A DNA stretch of 64,000 nt from Paenibacillus sp. HWE-109 (GCF_022163125.1 NZ_CP091881.1:3534001-3598000), one strand, 5' to 3'. Counted from the first letter of the stretch, positions 33,649-42,681 are shown. Numbers and translations: made by a program. The notes: generated by a model not told the origin, from the sequence alone.

Positions 33649-34720
33649 CCGCAACCACCTCCGCTCTAATTCGCGAAATCAATTCGTAAGCTTCGATCGG
33701 ACCACGCTTCTTAAAGTCCGGAAGATTTGACGAAGCCAGACGCTTAACATAGCGGCCGATTTCCGCGTATTCCTCATCCGTTAACGATAACGCGCAGGTC
33801 CGTTTGAAGTTATTGAACGTAAACTTTTCGATGTCCAATCTCGGTGCCTTGCCTATTGCCACCGATTCTAAGACATCCGCAAAGTAATCGAGCACGGCGG
33901 CTCGATCCGCGTCATTAATCGCGATTCCGAACGCTTTTGTATCCGGATTCTTGGCGTAATCCGCTGCGTCCATTTCCCACGATTTTTTCGACGCGTTAAC
34001 GTAGAGAATAATGTAATAATCGATCGGCTTGCCGGCAGTCCCGTACATAATCGAGTAGCAAACGCATTGCTTAACGTGGTCCTCCTTCGGACCATTTCGC
34101 GTAGAATAATCGGAGGTCTGAGCCGACGTTGTTTGCTTTGATTTCACTTCGAGCCCGACGCGGATAACTTCGCCATCTACCGATATGTAGCGCATAATGC
34201 CATCACAGGTGCCGTATAACGCGAACTTCTTGTCGCCGCGCTCGATTACGTGGGATTTCTTCGCGAAATCCTCGAACATTGGGCGCCCCTCATCCGTACG
34301 CTCAAACGTAAATCGCGGTGCTTGACCGGTCGCCTTTTCGAAATGGCGCTCAGCGAACAGGATATCGCGTTGGATGACGTCGCCAATCGCCGTTCCGATC
34401 CGGGTCCAGCGTCCTTGGTGCGGTGGCCTTGGCGTCTTGTCTTTCTTTGAGCCGCGTACCTTTTCGTAGAGTTCCCGTTTACAACTGTTCGCGGATGACG
34501 GCGAGAAGTACGGCATGTCACGCGGAGGGAATAACGGCTTGCCGCGCAAAGCATTCGTGTACCATTCGTGAATTTGCGCATCGAGCGGATTATCGTAGAC
34601 TTCATCTGCGGAATGCCACGCGTCAAGGAACTGTTGGAACTCGGCGGCGATTTGGTCGGCGATGGCTTGCGGGCTCTTGTCCGCTACTGCTGCGGAGCCG
34701 ATTCGTGTGAATACGCTAAT
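33641..34720 (-). CDS. PD-(D/E)XK nuclease, Cas4/RecB-like (probable ATT start)
   Basis: About 359 residues. Nuclease core: YGTCDGIMRYI (Asp) and VGLEVKSKQTT (Glu-x-Lys), with KQCVCYSIMYG as the following QhxxY-like helix. Early SPSSANSCKRELY resembles the Cas4/AddB Cys and substrate region. The first usable conventional start (TTG, 34549) has no ribosome site. ATT at 34720 is 8 nt from GGGAGG, directly after an in-frame TAA, and adds (M)SVFTRIGSAAVADKSPQAI plus DEVYDNPLDAQIHEWY. Likely recombination or DNA-end processing. Confidence 0.8.
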   Translation of the reverse strand: MSVFTRIGSAAVADKSPQAIADQIAAEFQQFLDAWHSADEVYDNPLDAQIHEWYTNALRGKPLFPPRDMPYFSPSSANSCKRELYEKVRGSKKDKTPRPPHQGRWTRIGTAIGDVIQRDILFAERHFEKATGQAPRFTFERTDEGRPMFEDFAKKSHVIERGDKKFALYGTCDGIMRYISVDGEVIRVGLEVKSKQTTSAQTSDYSTRNGPKEDHVKQCVCYSIMYGTAGKPIDYYIILYVNASKKSWEMDAADYAKNPDTKAFGIAINDADRAAVLDYFADVLESVAIGKAPRLDIEKFTFNNFKRTCALSLTDEEYAEIGRYVKRLASSNLPDFKKRGPIEAYELISRIRAEVVAVG

Positions 34721-34771
34721 TTAGACCGCCTCCCATACTTCGCGAACGATAGTTTTCGTTACCTTACGTAC

Positions 34772-35014
34772 TTACGTAATATCTGCGCCGCCGTAGTCAT
34801 CGTAACTCCAATCGGAGAAGTACGATCCTGAACGCGTAATCGTGCCGCGGAAGAAGCGCTCGCCGTCCGTGAAAATTAATTCTAGCGTCTGATACTTCTC
34901 GCCGGCTCCGTCCCATTCGCCTTCCTCAACAACCGTTAGCTTTCCGTCCGGCAATTCGAGTTCCTCATAGCGCCGAAGTTCAATCAGTTGTTTCTGCGTA
35001 AGTTTAACGTTCAT
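34772..35014 (-). CDS. Unknown protein, 80 residues
   Basis: ATG at 35014, 8 nt from GAGGAGG (a longer frame to 35074 lacks a site). MNVKLTQKQLIELRRYEELE then beta strands TLELIFTDGERFFRGTITR and an acidic end. Function unknown. Confidence 0.65.
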   Translation of the reverse strand: MNVKLTQKQLIELRRYEELELPDGKLTVVEEGEWDGAGEKYQTLELIFTDGERFFRGTITRSGSYFSDWSYDDYGGADIT

Positions 35015-35288
35015 ACTCGCCCGCCTCCTCTTCCGCATTTTCATCGATAAACTCGTATTCGTACGTTTCTCCACGTTTGCCGGCTTCGTAAGCTGCTCGC
35101 AACAACGGCTCGATACATAACGCGCCGTCTAAGTCGCGATAAAACACGGCATCCTCCGGCTCGCCGGCGCAGATTGTTACGCCGCCAATCCCCTTACCCT
35201 CTGCGTCATATAGCGAGATCTCAACGGAGCCCTTACCGCTATACTCGTCATAACCTGATCCGATATCATGCGTTTCAACTACTTTCAT
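35004..35288 (-). CDS. Unknown acidic protein, 94 residues
   Basis: ATG start, coupled to RNA ligase upstream and next gene downstream. MKVVETHDIGSGYDEYSGKG, then VTICAGEPEDAVFYRDLDG and a long acidic tail. Function unknown. Confidence 0.65.
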   Translation of the reverse strand: MKVVETHDIGSGYDEYSGKGSVEISLYDAEGKGIGGVTICAGEPEDAVFYRDLDGALCIEPLLRAAYEAGKRGETYEYEFIDENAEEEAGEYER

Positions 35289-36190
35289 ACAATCGCCTCC
35301 TTTTCTAAAATAATCGACTTAACTTCGTACGGCAGCGTCTTCCCAATTGACTGACGCAGCGCCTTTACTTCGTAATCTTGAGGTAATGAGTCCGCCTCTT
35401 CTTTGATAAGATCGTCATAGACGCGGCTTCCAAGTTCACGCAGGATATCGCCCATATCTTCGAGTCCGAAGCTTTCCGGAATTACACCTTCGTCAACGAG
35501 TTTATACAGTAATTTCTCTACGCGGGCTCTCGTCAGGAACGTTTTAACGAACGCCGACTCCGCACTTTGAGCGTTCGGATCACGTGGAGCCTTCTGCGGC
35601 TGCATCTCTCGGAATCCGTCAGATACGAGTTTGACGAATAACTGTTTGCCGTATTGGTCGCGAAAACTTACGTTTTTAACGACGATGCCCTCTCCGCTAT
35701 TTGCGGAAGTTGCCAACGCTGACCTTCCAACTAATGACGCCAGGTGTTCGTACGATCGGTACGGACCTGCATAGAGAATTGGCGCGATCATAAGTCCGAG
35801 GCGTGCTGCTTCCGCTATAACAAAGTCGGTCGGCGCGTATGAATCCTCAATCGATCCCTCGTAGATATCGAAAAGGTAAAACCCGCCGGCATTAGCGCCA
35901 TAATCAACTTTGTGACGTACGAGCCACTCGCCGTAGTAGATTACGTCTTCCATCAGCCGTTCCGGATCAATGCCGCGAGTCCATTCGTAAAACCCGCGTA
36001 AATTATTTTCCGGCGAAAGCTGCGTATTCCGCGAGAATGCGATTACTTCGTTACCCTCACGCTTAAAGGACGCATTAGCACCGTCAAGCTTTTCGTAAAC
36101 CGTAACGTAATCACCTTCGCGAACAACGCCGGCCGTCAACTTGTGTCCTAAACGTGCGATATCGCTATACTTGCGCATCTCTTCGCCCAT
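35285..36190 (-). CDS. RNA ligase, Rnl2-like
   Basis: 301 residues from ATG 36190, 9 nt from GGAGG (earlier in-frame ATGs lie inside the polymerase gene without sites). Nucleotidyltransferase motif I is YEKLDGANASFK; motif III GGFYLFDIYEG; motif IV SGEGIVVKNVSF; motif V LFVKLVSDGF. A helical C-terminal domain follows (FVKTFLTRARVEKLLYKLV). Rnl2-type ligases seal nicked RNA, for example phage-repaired tRNA; no partner kinase is in the window. Confidence 0.85.
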   Translation of the reverse strand: MGEEMRKYSDIARLGHKLTAGVVREGDYVTVYEKLDGANASFKREGNEVIAFSRNTQLSPENNLRGFYEWTRGIDPERLMEDVIYYGEWLVRHKVDYGANAGGFYLFDIYEGSIEDSYAPTDFVIAEAARLGLMIAPILYAGPYRSYEHLASLVGRSALATSANSGEGIVVKNVSFRDQYGKQLFVKLVSDGFREMQPQKAPRDPNAQSAESAFVKTFLTRARVEKLLYKLVDEGVIPESFGLEDMGDILRELGSRVYDDLIKEEADSLPQDYEVKALRQSIGKTLPYEVKSIILEKEAIV

Positions 36191-37286
36191 ACTCCGCATC
36201 CTCCGACACATATTTATTTGCAAACTCCGCTTTCGGACGACAGTTTACGAAGTCCCATTCGGACGGTTTGAATTCCTGCATCCAACGCGGTTCGATTACG
36301 ATATCCGTCACGAGCGGTACGCTAAGCGTCGCAGTTTGCGTCATGATATCGTTAATTAGCGCGATCGTTTCTTCCGTAAGCTGCTCGTTCGGAATCGAAT
36401 CCTTAATCTCATCGTGGATCGACGCATTGAATTCCCAACCACGTTCCTTACATACCTGCGCGTTCCGGTTACCGATCATCTTCAGAATGTCGGCGCCCGT
36501 CCCTTGTATCACCGCGTTAAATGCCGCGCGTTCCCAATAGCCGATGAGACCGCGCTTTTCCGCTAGAACGTCGATTTCGTCCTGGACCGCGACCAACCGC
36601 TGCATATCACGTTGAGTCGGCGCTTCCTTATTGCGGAGCTGCTTACGCTCGGTGTAAAACCGAATCAAACGTTGCTCGTTCTTAGCTGCCGCTGCCGCAA
36701 CTGAAGCGTAATCCAGAAACCGCCGTTTCCGTCCGTATAGCGTCTCAACGTAGCCATACCGCGCCATGAATCCGCGAATATCGGCGACCATCGTTTTAAA
36801 CGACGGAAACGTACGGTCAAAGTTTTCGAAGAAGTACGCGGCCACTTCGTCTGTAACGTTCATTTTCTTCGCGAAGGCACGCGGCGACTGATCGTATGAG
36901 ACCGCGAGTACGCCAGTCTTCATCATGGAGCGCGGTTTGAACGTGCCTGTCGGATCGTACGCCTTGTCGACGCAGAATTCCTCCGCGATATTAAACGTCA
37001 TCATCGCCATTGTCGTATAGAGGTCAACGCCATCGAGGAAAATCTGTCGGAGCGAGTTATCGCCGTAGCGGTCCCACATGATCGCGCTCATTACACGCGG
37101 TTCGATTTGTCCGAGATCCGCGCCGACGAACGTGAATCCGCGCTTTGGAACGAAGCAATTACGGACGCGAGTGCCTGCGCCTTTTGACGGCATATTCTGG
37201 AGGTTCGTCCCCTTCGGGACTTTGCGCTCGTCGGCGATAAGTTTACGTACGATTGCGTGATAATTGGCGTCATTTACTTGGAGCAT
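36165..37286 (-). CDS. Family A DNA polymerase, C-terminal (palm/fingers) fragment
   Basis: 373 residues. Begins just before GTNLQNMPSKG (normally right after the TGRxSS motif), then motif A GADLGQIEPRVMSAI, motif B MMKTGVLAVSYDQSPRAFAK, and motif C SIHDEIKDS: all polymerase catalytic residues are here. The N-terminal half including exonuclease is encoded separately at 37489-39252, with a 71-residue gene in between. The ribosome site before its ATG is weak, so initiation may depend on coupling with the 71-residue gene, whose end it overlaps. Confidence 0.85.
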   Translation of the reverse strand: MLQVNDANYHAIVRKLIADERKVPKGTNLQNMPSKGAGTRVRNCFVPKRGFTFVGADLGQIEPRVMSAIMWDRYGDNSLRQIFLDGVDLYTTMAMMTFNIAEEFCVDKAYDPTGTFKPRSMMKTGVLAVSYDQSPRAFAKKMNVTDEVAAYFFENFDRTFPSFKTMVADIRGFMARYGYVETLYGRKRRFLDYASVAAAAAKNEQRLIRFYTERKQLRNKEAPTQRDMQRLVAVQDEIDVLAEKRGLIGYWERAAFNAVIQGTGADILKMIGNRNAQVCKERGWEFNASIHDEIKDSIPNEQLTEETIALINDIMTQTATLSVPLVTDIVIEPRWMQEFKPSEWDFVNCRPKAEFANKYVSEDAEYGRRDAQV

Positions 37287-37485
37287 CTAACGTCCGTCCA
37301 ATGCTACTGTATAGATCGTAAAAAGGTGTTGAATTCAAAATGAGGACGCCTCTCTGTCTTGCATCAAAAGCTCTATCTGCATCGCATGTAATTCCCATCG
37401 CTATAACAATAGAACGTAGCTCTATCTCTGACATTTCTAGCGTAAACACCCGTTCAACCTTCGGTGTAGTTTCTGTAATCTTCAT
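37270..37485 (-). CDS. Small gene inserted between polymerase halves, 71 residues
   Basis: ATG behind CGGAGGGATAGCGT, the site lying inside the end of the N-terminal polymerase gene; the stop overlaps the start of the C-terminal gene. MKITETTPKVERVFTLEMSE then ELRSIVIAMGITCDADRAFD and FYDLYSSIGRTLD: a short alpha/beta phage protein. No homing endonuclease, splicing or intein motif is visible. It may be an independent operon gene that came in when the polymerase was split. Confidence 0.75.
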   Translation of the reverse strand: MKITETTPKVERVFTLEMSEIELRSIVIAMGITCDADRAFDARQRGVLILNSTPFYDLYSSIGRTLDAPSK

Positions 37486-37488
37486 ACG

Positions 37489-39252
37489 CTATCCCTCCGT
37501 TTCGAATTCGCATAATATATCGATCGGCCTACCGTTGTACCCTGCGCTGCTATAACGCCCCGTCGCCGTACCGCCCGCCTTCATATCGCTGTGTAACCGT
37601 CCATCACCTTCGAGCGCCTGCGGTATCTTCGTAACGTACGTATTCAGCAATTTCTCGTATGCCGCCACGGTCGCCAGCGGTTCGAGCGCCGGCTCTTCCT
37701 CGTAATAAACGTCGAGCACATCGGCCGCCGTCGACCGCGTATTACCGCGCTTAAATCGTCCCGTTACGTCTTCGATACCGAGTACGTCGTAAATGAGATA
37801 CGCGAGGTGGTTACCGTTAGTAATCGTAAATTCCGTTATCGTAAGCGGCGCGTTAGCTTCGATCGGTTCCGTTAATACTTCCGCTTCAAGTTGCGTTAAT
37901 TTTTCGACAGCCTCCGTATAACGTTTCAGCTTCGTTTTGCCGGCAGCCTCACATTCCGCAATAATGGCGCGCTGTTTGGCGATGGCTTCCGTATGCTTGG
38001 CGATTTTCCTACGCTGCTTATCAATCCATTCCGCGACTGCTTTCGCGTTAATGTGGCGGTCCATCTTCCGGACAAACTCGTCATTGATTCCGTACGATTT
38101 AACAACGTCGGCACGTGCCTTATCAAGCAGCGGCGTAAACTCGTCCTCTAACGCTTTGAGTCCGTCAATATCGATTTCAAATCCGCATCGCGTCATAAAT
38201 ACGTCGGTTTCCGGCAGCTTCGAGTCAATCTGCGCGTAACATTCGAGTAGGCGGCCAGGTGCGTTCGCCATCGCCTCATACTGCCATTCGAACAGTTTCC
38301 ATCCGTATAAAACGTCCTTAATCGCGTAAATGCCGACGATTTCAGTATTGAACGGGGCTGGCGAGCGATTTCCGAACATATCCTCGAATGTGTATACGGT
38401 GCCATTGATACCGAACATCGGTCCGTACTTCGCGACTAATGGTTTCAAACCGTATGCCGCCTCATGCTCGTTTAGATGGCGCATCGCATCTAACGTATCC
38501 CAAACGCAACCGCCGATTTCATAGCCGTCCTTATACGCAACGTGGAGATCATAACGCGATGAACCCATATGGAACGTTTTACCGTGATTCGGCCGCATCA
38601 GATACGGTGAGATTGCCGCGATTACTTTGGAACGCGTCAACTGCGGATCGCCGTCTTTGAACGCGTATGGAACGTCGAATCCGCTAACGTGTCCGTACGG
38701 TAGATAATAGCCTTCGTCTAAAAGCGGCAGCCAAACGCTGAATCCGATCGATAAGTCGATATATGTATCAACGCCGGTTCCCTCGAAGTCGCCCGCAGTC
38801 ATCGTATCAACGCTTAGGATGCGGAAGCGATCCGGCCACTCCGTCATTTGGCAGCGGCATTCTTCGCGCAAACGTTCAACGAACGCGGGGAGCTCGCCGT
38901 CATCCGTTAGAATGTGGTAATTTGCGGGCTTTGACGCTAATACTTCGCGGATACGTTCTTCGCGGAGCCCCTCCGCCTGTTGGCGCAAGAGAAGGGAACC
39001 CGCTGATAGAACGTCACCTTTCGTCCATTTACCGCTATCAGAACGGACATTGCCTATTTGCCCGTTCCTATGCGCTTGTTTTGCTGCGTTAAACTGTGCG
39101 CGTTCTTTATCCGATAATGACATCGCGCCTATTCGGTCGAACGCTTCGGCGGCCGTTTCGGGTACTGCTGCGGCCTTCTTGGCGGCTGCTTGCTTGACGG
39201 CATCGACCGTTGGTTTAACGGATGCTGCTAACGCCAGCTTCGGTGTCTGCAT
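37489..39252 (-). CDS. Family A DNA polymerase, N-terminal (3'-5' exonuclease) fragment
   Basis: 587 residues. After a helical Lys/Ala start, the exonuclease domain shows motif I GDFEGTGVDTYI (Asp, Glu), motif II FHMGSSRYDLHVAY with Asp, and the third-motif region FNTEIVGIYAIKDVLYG. A long helical thumb with coiled coil follows (KIAKHTEAIAKQRAIIAE), then the start of the polymerase domain with DMKAGGTATGRYSSAGYNG, after which the gene ends. Partner of 36165-37286. ATG overlaps the upstream gene stop. Confidence 0.85.
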   Translation of the reverse strand: MQTPKLALAASVKPTVDAVKQAAAKKAAAVPETAAEAFDRIGAMSLSDKERAQFNAAKQAHRNGQIGNVRSDSGKWTKGDVLSAGSLLLRQQAEGLREERIREVLASKPANYHILTDDGELPAFVERLREECRCQMTEWPDRFRILSVDTMTAGDFEGTGVDTYIDLSIGFSVWLPLLDEGYYLPYGHVSGFDVPYAFKDGDPQLTRSKVIAAISPYLMRPNHGKTFHMGSSRYDLHVAYKDGYEIGGCVWDTLDAMRHLNEHEAAYGLKPLVAKYGPMFGINGTVYTFEDMFGNRSPAPFNTEIVGIYAIKDVLYGWKLFEWQYEAMANAPGRLLECYAQIDSKLPETDVFMTRCGFEIDIDGLKALEDEFTPLLDKARADVVKSYGINDEFVRKMDRHINAKAVAEWIDKQRRKIAKHTEAIAKQRAIIAECEAAGKTKLKRYTEAVEKLTQLEAEVLTEPIEANAPLTITEFTITNGNHLAYLIYDVLGIEDVTGRFKRGNTRSTAADVLDVYYEEEPALEPLATVAAYEKLLNTYVTKIPQALEGDGRLHSDMKAGGTATGRYSSAGYNGRPIDILCEFETEG

Positions 39253-42014
39253 TACTTCGCCGCGTTGAATAGCGATTCGACTGGCGCGATGAGTTCGACC
39301 GTTGCATAGCGTGTGTCTCCGTCTTTATGACGAACTTCAGGAGAATTCGTCCCGTCTGGATTCACGACGGTTGTAATTTCGCCGATTTCCATACTGCTAC
39401 TTAACGTATCTAGAACACGTACTAAGTCGCCCACCTTAAACTCGCCTACCTTGCGTCCGATCGCGGCCCATTTGGCTTCTAGCGCAGCCTGTTGCGCTTT
39501 TCCTTCCGCTGCCTTGCGTTCTTGCTCCGCTTCGGCTGGCGTTAGTTTAACGAGCTCACTTGGCATGAACCACTCGCCGCCGTAAATCTCTTTTCCGTCA
39601 GCATGCGTGCATTTAAACGGTAGACCGGAGTTATCATCGCGGATGATTTTAACGATGTCACCGATATTCGCACCGTGACCGCGTTCATTTCCGACTACTC
39701 GCGCAAAGTCGCCGACGGAGAACTCCGTCTTAGCATCGGCAGGATTTGTCACGTTAACAAGTTGTTCCGGCGTCGCATAGCCACCTCCGCTTGATTTACC
39801 GATCTCGCGGATTCTAAAGGCGCCTGATTTACTATGTCGCGGATTCAAGTCGTGGATTACGTAAGTTTCACCGTTGTTAAACCCGCATAGCGGCCAATCG
39901 CCACCGCCACTCGTAAGTTTAACGATATCACCGACGGAGAATTGCGCTTTAGCTGCTTTACGTTGAGCTTCCGAAACCTCCGCCTCAGTGGCGCGGATAA
40001 CATTACGCTGCTCAGCGAATCCAGTCGTTCCTTTAACGCTTTTCAGATGATACGGTCGCAGGTGGCCGACGCGGTATTCGATTACTTCCGCTATCGAACC
40101 GATGTCATAACCGGTTAGGCACGCGCTGCCATCTTTATTGAGAACCTTCGCATACTCGCCGACTTTCAAACGCGTACCTTCCGGTTTCTTGACGTCTGCT
40201 GCGCGTTCGATAACGTCGAATTGCTTTTCGCCGATCCAATCGGATGCATTCTCAGCGTATCTCCATGCCTTACCTCTCCCATATCCGTCGCAACTTTGTT
40301 TACGTTCTGTTAACGTTAGAATTCTACCTGAGCTTTTGCCGCGCACCTTATCGCCAGGCTGCGGTTCGTATTTAGCTGCGGTCGACTCGAGTACGACGTA
40401 TTCACTCAGGTAAGCGTAGGCATCCTCGCCTTTTTGCGTTGTAAACTCCGCACCGCCACTACTTGTTACGCGATTTACCGTAACCACATCACCGTTCGAG
40501 TATCGACCGGAAGTAAATCGCGCTTCAACAATACGAATACGCTCACCTACGTTGGCTTTACGTTTGACCTCCGTATACTGCGGTTGAGTAATGATTTCAT
40601 ATTCACTCTGCGCGATTGGGCGATCATGTTCCGCTACGTAAACACGGCCGTCTCTGCGTACGGATTTAACTACGAATTCGTCGCCGTCTGCGTATTTCCC
40701 CTCTGTACCAAACGCTCCAGTAATGCGGATGCGGTCACCAACGTTTGCCTTAATGTCCGATGTGGAAGTAGGTTCGGCTGCCGGTTGCGCTTCTACTTTC
40801 GGGACGAGAACGAGATATTCGGAAGAAATCGTAACCGAACCGTTAATTTCCGGATCGCTCCATGCGTCAACTTTTACGTCATATCCGATCGTGCCATTGC
40901 CGTATCTTCCGCCAGATGCCGCAGCTTTGACAATTAAAACCGTATCTCCTTCCGCAGCCTTACGCTTCTCCAACGTATACTCCGTGTCACCGATCGTAAC
41001 GGTATCGGTCGGAACGAGTACGTTATAACGTTCCGGGAGCATAACAGTATCTCGTCCACGCTTCTCTCCGTAAATCATATCGCTTCCGCATAGTCCGCTC
41101 ACCTTCGTTACGTCGCCGTTATTGTATTCGAAATAGCCTTGCGTTAAAATGATCGTCTCCCCAACGTCAGCCTTCCGCGTTTCCTTAACGTACACTTTGC
41201 CGTCGTGGATGACGTAAGATGACGGGAGTGTGTTCGGTTGAGGCGTAGGTGTGGGAACAACCGGTTCGAGTACCGCGAAATTGCTCGAATTGCCATGCCC
41301 GTTGAAACGACGTCGGTCTTTAGCGGAATCTTTAAACCATAGAACGTCATCCTCAATGTACAATTTCGTAACGTATCCGATTTGGTAATCATCGCAATTA
41401 TGATCCGGCTTAATCGCGACAATCAGATCGCCCTCGACCGCAGCCCGTGCCACTTTACGATACTGCGCACCTTCATACGTAATGATATCCGATTCCGTTA
41501 ACGCTTCAAGTACGCGGTAATCTACCGAAGATACCGTTTGTGTAATAACGTCACCTCGTTCGCAAATTCCTTCAGCTTCAATATCACCGTCTGAACTGCT
41601 TACGTACTTAACATTCACAACAACGGGTACGTTTAAGAAGTAGTGAGTCGGAGACCCAACTCGCGAAACTAAGATAGCTAGATCACCTACGTTAGCCTGG
41701 CGCGCCACCTTGCGATACTTCACGCCTTCGTGAACGATTACGTCTTCAGCGGGTTCTTGCGTAGTTTCGATGCGCTTGAATACGGTAAATTCTCCAGCCG
41801 GAGTGATCGGGTCGCCGTCCTCATCGATAATTGATGCATCGCCGTCGGAATCCGTAATGACTTCGTAAAATGCCCCTTGCGGTAAGAACGAGAAGCCGTC
41901 CTTATCCATGCGGACGATATCGCCAACAACCGCATCCTCGTAGGATTTCGCGTAGTTTACACCGTTGTAAGAGATTTGCTCGGATACCGCTGTTACACCG
42001 TTTAATTTCGCCAT
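39252..42014 (-). CDS. 920-residue multi-repeat protein with SH3/KOW-like units
   Basis: By eye it has about eleven units of 60-90 residues, each opening with a variant of KANVGERIRIV or FSVGDFARVV and a following GRYSNGDVVTV or GANIGDIVKII. Examples begin near residues 105, 180, 285, 345, 420, 500, 640, 700, 770 and 840. The first six share an ARKADVGE-type entry, the last four an EFKVGD-type entry. Such small beta barrels bind nucleic acid or peptides. It is directly upstream of and coupled to the polymerase. Function unknown; a processivity or template-binding role is speculation. Confidence 0.75.
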   Translation of the reverse strand: MAKLNGVTAVSEQISYNGVNYAKSYEDAVVGDIVRMDKDGFSFLPQGAFYEVITDSDGDASIIDEDGDPITPAGEFTVFKRIETTQEPAEDVIVHEGVKYRKVARQANVGDLAILVSRVGSPTHYFLNVPVVVNVKYVSSSDGDIEAEGICERGDVITQTVSSVDYRVLEALTESDIITYEGAQYRKVARAAVEGDLIVAIKPDHNCDDYQIGYVTKLYIEDDVLWFKDSAKDRRRFNGHGNSSNFAVLEPVVPTPTPQPNTLPSSYVIHDGKVYVKETRKADVGETIILTQGYFEYNNGDVTKVSGLCGSDMIYGEKRGRDTVMLPERYNVLVPTDTVTIGDTEYTLEKRKAAEGDTVLIVKAAASGGRYGNGTIGYDVKVDAWSDPEINGSVTISSEYLVLVPKVEAQPAAEPTSTSDIKANVGDRIRITGAFGTEGKYADGDEFVVKSVRRDGRVYVAEHDRPIAQSEYEIITQPQYTEVKRKANVGERIRIVEARFTSGRYSNGDVVTVNRVTSSGGAEFTTQKGEDAYAYLSEYVVLESTAAKYEPQPGDKVRGKSSGRILTLTERKQSCDGYGRGKAWRYAENASDWIGEKQFDVIERAADVKKPEGTRLKVGEYAKVLNKDGSACLTGYDIGSIAEVIEYRVGHLRPYHLKSVKGTTGFAEQRNVIRATEAEVSEAQRKAAKAQFSVGDIVKLTSGGGDWPLCGFNNGETYVIHDLNPRHSKSGAFRIREIGKSSGGGYATPEQLVNVTNPADAKTEFSVGDFARVVGNERGHGANIGDIVKIIRDDNSGLPFKCTHADGKEIYGGEWFMPSELVKLTPAEAEQERKAAEGKAQQAALEAKWAAIGRKVGEFKVGDLVRVLDTLSSSMEIGEITTVVNPDGTNSPEVRHKDGDTRYATVELIAPVESLFNAAK

Positions 42015-42064
42015 TAATAAATTGCTCCTTTAGCGGTCGATGCCGCGTATATTTTTATTCAGCG

Positions 42065-42280
42065 TTACTCTACGTCACATTGCGCCGTAATCGTGCCTTC
42101 CGCGTCGTATACCCGTTCAAACGCGTAATCTTTGGCGCATTCTTCGCCGTGTACGAAGCCGCCTCCGTCATCTAAACGCTTTACTTCCGTTCCTACGTAA
42201 ATCTCGCGCCCACACCATGCGCAGTGTGCGACGGTGATCGGCTCGGCGGGTTCCTCAAAGCGATCTAATCCGCGGGACAT
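42065..42280 (-). CDS. Small zinc-binding protein, 71 residues
   Basis: ATG start. Metal site HCAWCGREIYVG with HGEECAKDY, a treble-clef-like C-x2-C...H-x3-C pattern. Such small zinc proteins are frequent in phage replication operons. Function unknown. Confidence 0.7.
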   Translation of the reverse strand: MSRGLDRFEEPAEPITVAHCAWCGREIYVGTEVKRLDDGGGFVHGEECAKDYAFERVYDAEGTITAQCDVE

Positions 42281-42681
42281 ACATAACTTCCCCGATTCAT
42301 TTCGATGGGCAACTCAAACCACCGTTCAGCCGCCCGCGCCTCCGTAGCCCAGTACTCGCCAAGCCCGCGGTTTTCGAACATGTAGACGCGCGGCTTCTCA
42401 CCTTCCGCTCCCATGACGCCAATAATGTAATCAGCTTCGGATAGCGTATAAGGCTCGCCATTCCCTTTCTTCGCGTAGACTACGAGGTCGCCGCCGCGGT
42501 CTATACGTTGGCGGATCGTTTTAATCTGCGCCGTATACCACGTTTGGTTGGCGGGATCTCGCATGACGACGTCGAACGATTCGTCCGTTTCCGGCTTCGC
42601 GACGATGAATCCGTTCGCTAATAACGCGGTTCTTGCGATTAATTCCGAGTGCTTGCCGACTGCTTCCGTTATATGTGCGAT
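42265..42681 (-). CDS. Conserved phage protein, about 138 residues (probable ATC start)
   Basis: The ATG at 42564 has no ribosome site. The frame is open upstream to ATC 42681, 9 nt from AAAGGGGG and two codons after an in-frame TAA, giving (M)AHITEAVGKHSELIARTAL, then LANGFIVAKPETDESFDVVM, a recognisable start of a phage family with a VKT-like core (YTAQIKTIRQRIDRGGDLVV, then EADYIIGVMG). The D...Q-x-K pattern suggests a nuclease-like (PD-(D/E)XK-related) fold. Function unproven. Confidence 0.7.
   Translation of the reverse strand: MAHITEAVGKHSELIARTALLANGFIVAKPETDESFDVVMRDPANQTWYTAQIKTIRQRIDRGGDLVVYAKKGNGEPYTLSEADYIIGVMGAEGEKPRVYMFENRGLGEYWATEARAAERWFELPIEMNRGSYVCPAD

Noticed and set aside
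33641..34720. Calling the PD-(D/E)XK protein a Cas4
   Set aside because: The Cys ligands of Cas4 are not all visible and no CRISPR context exists; RecB-like phage nuclease is the safer call.
37270..37485. Group I intron or intein explaining the split polymerase
   Set aside because: The intervening stretch is about 0.2 kb, has its own ribosome site and stop, and shows no homing endonuclease or splice motifs.
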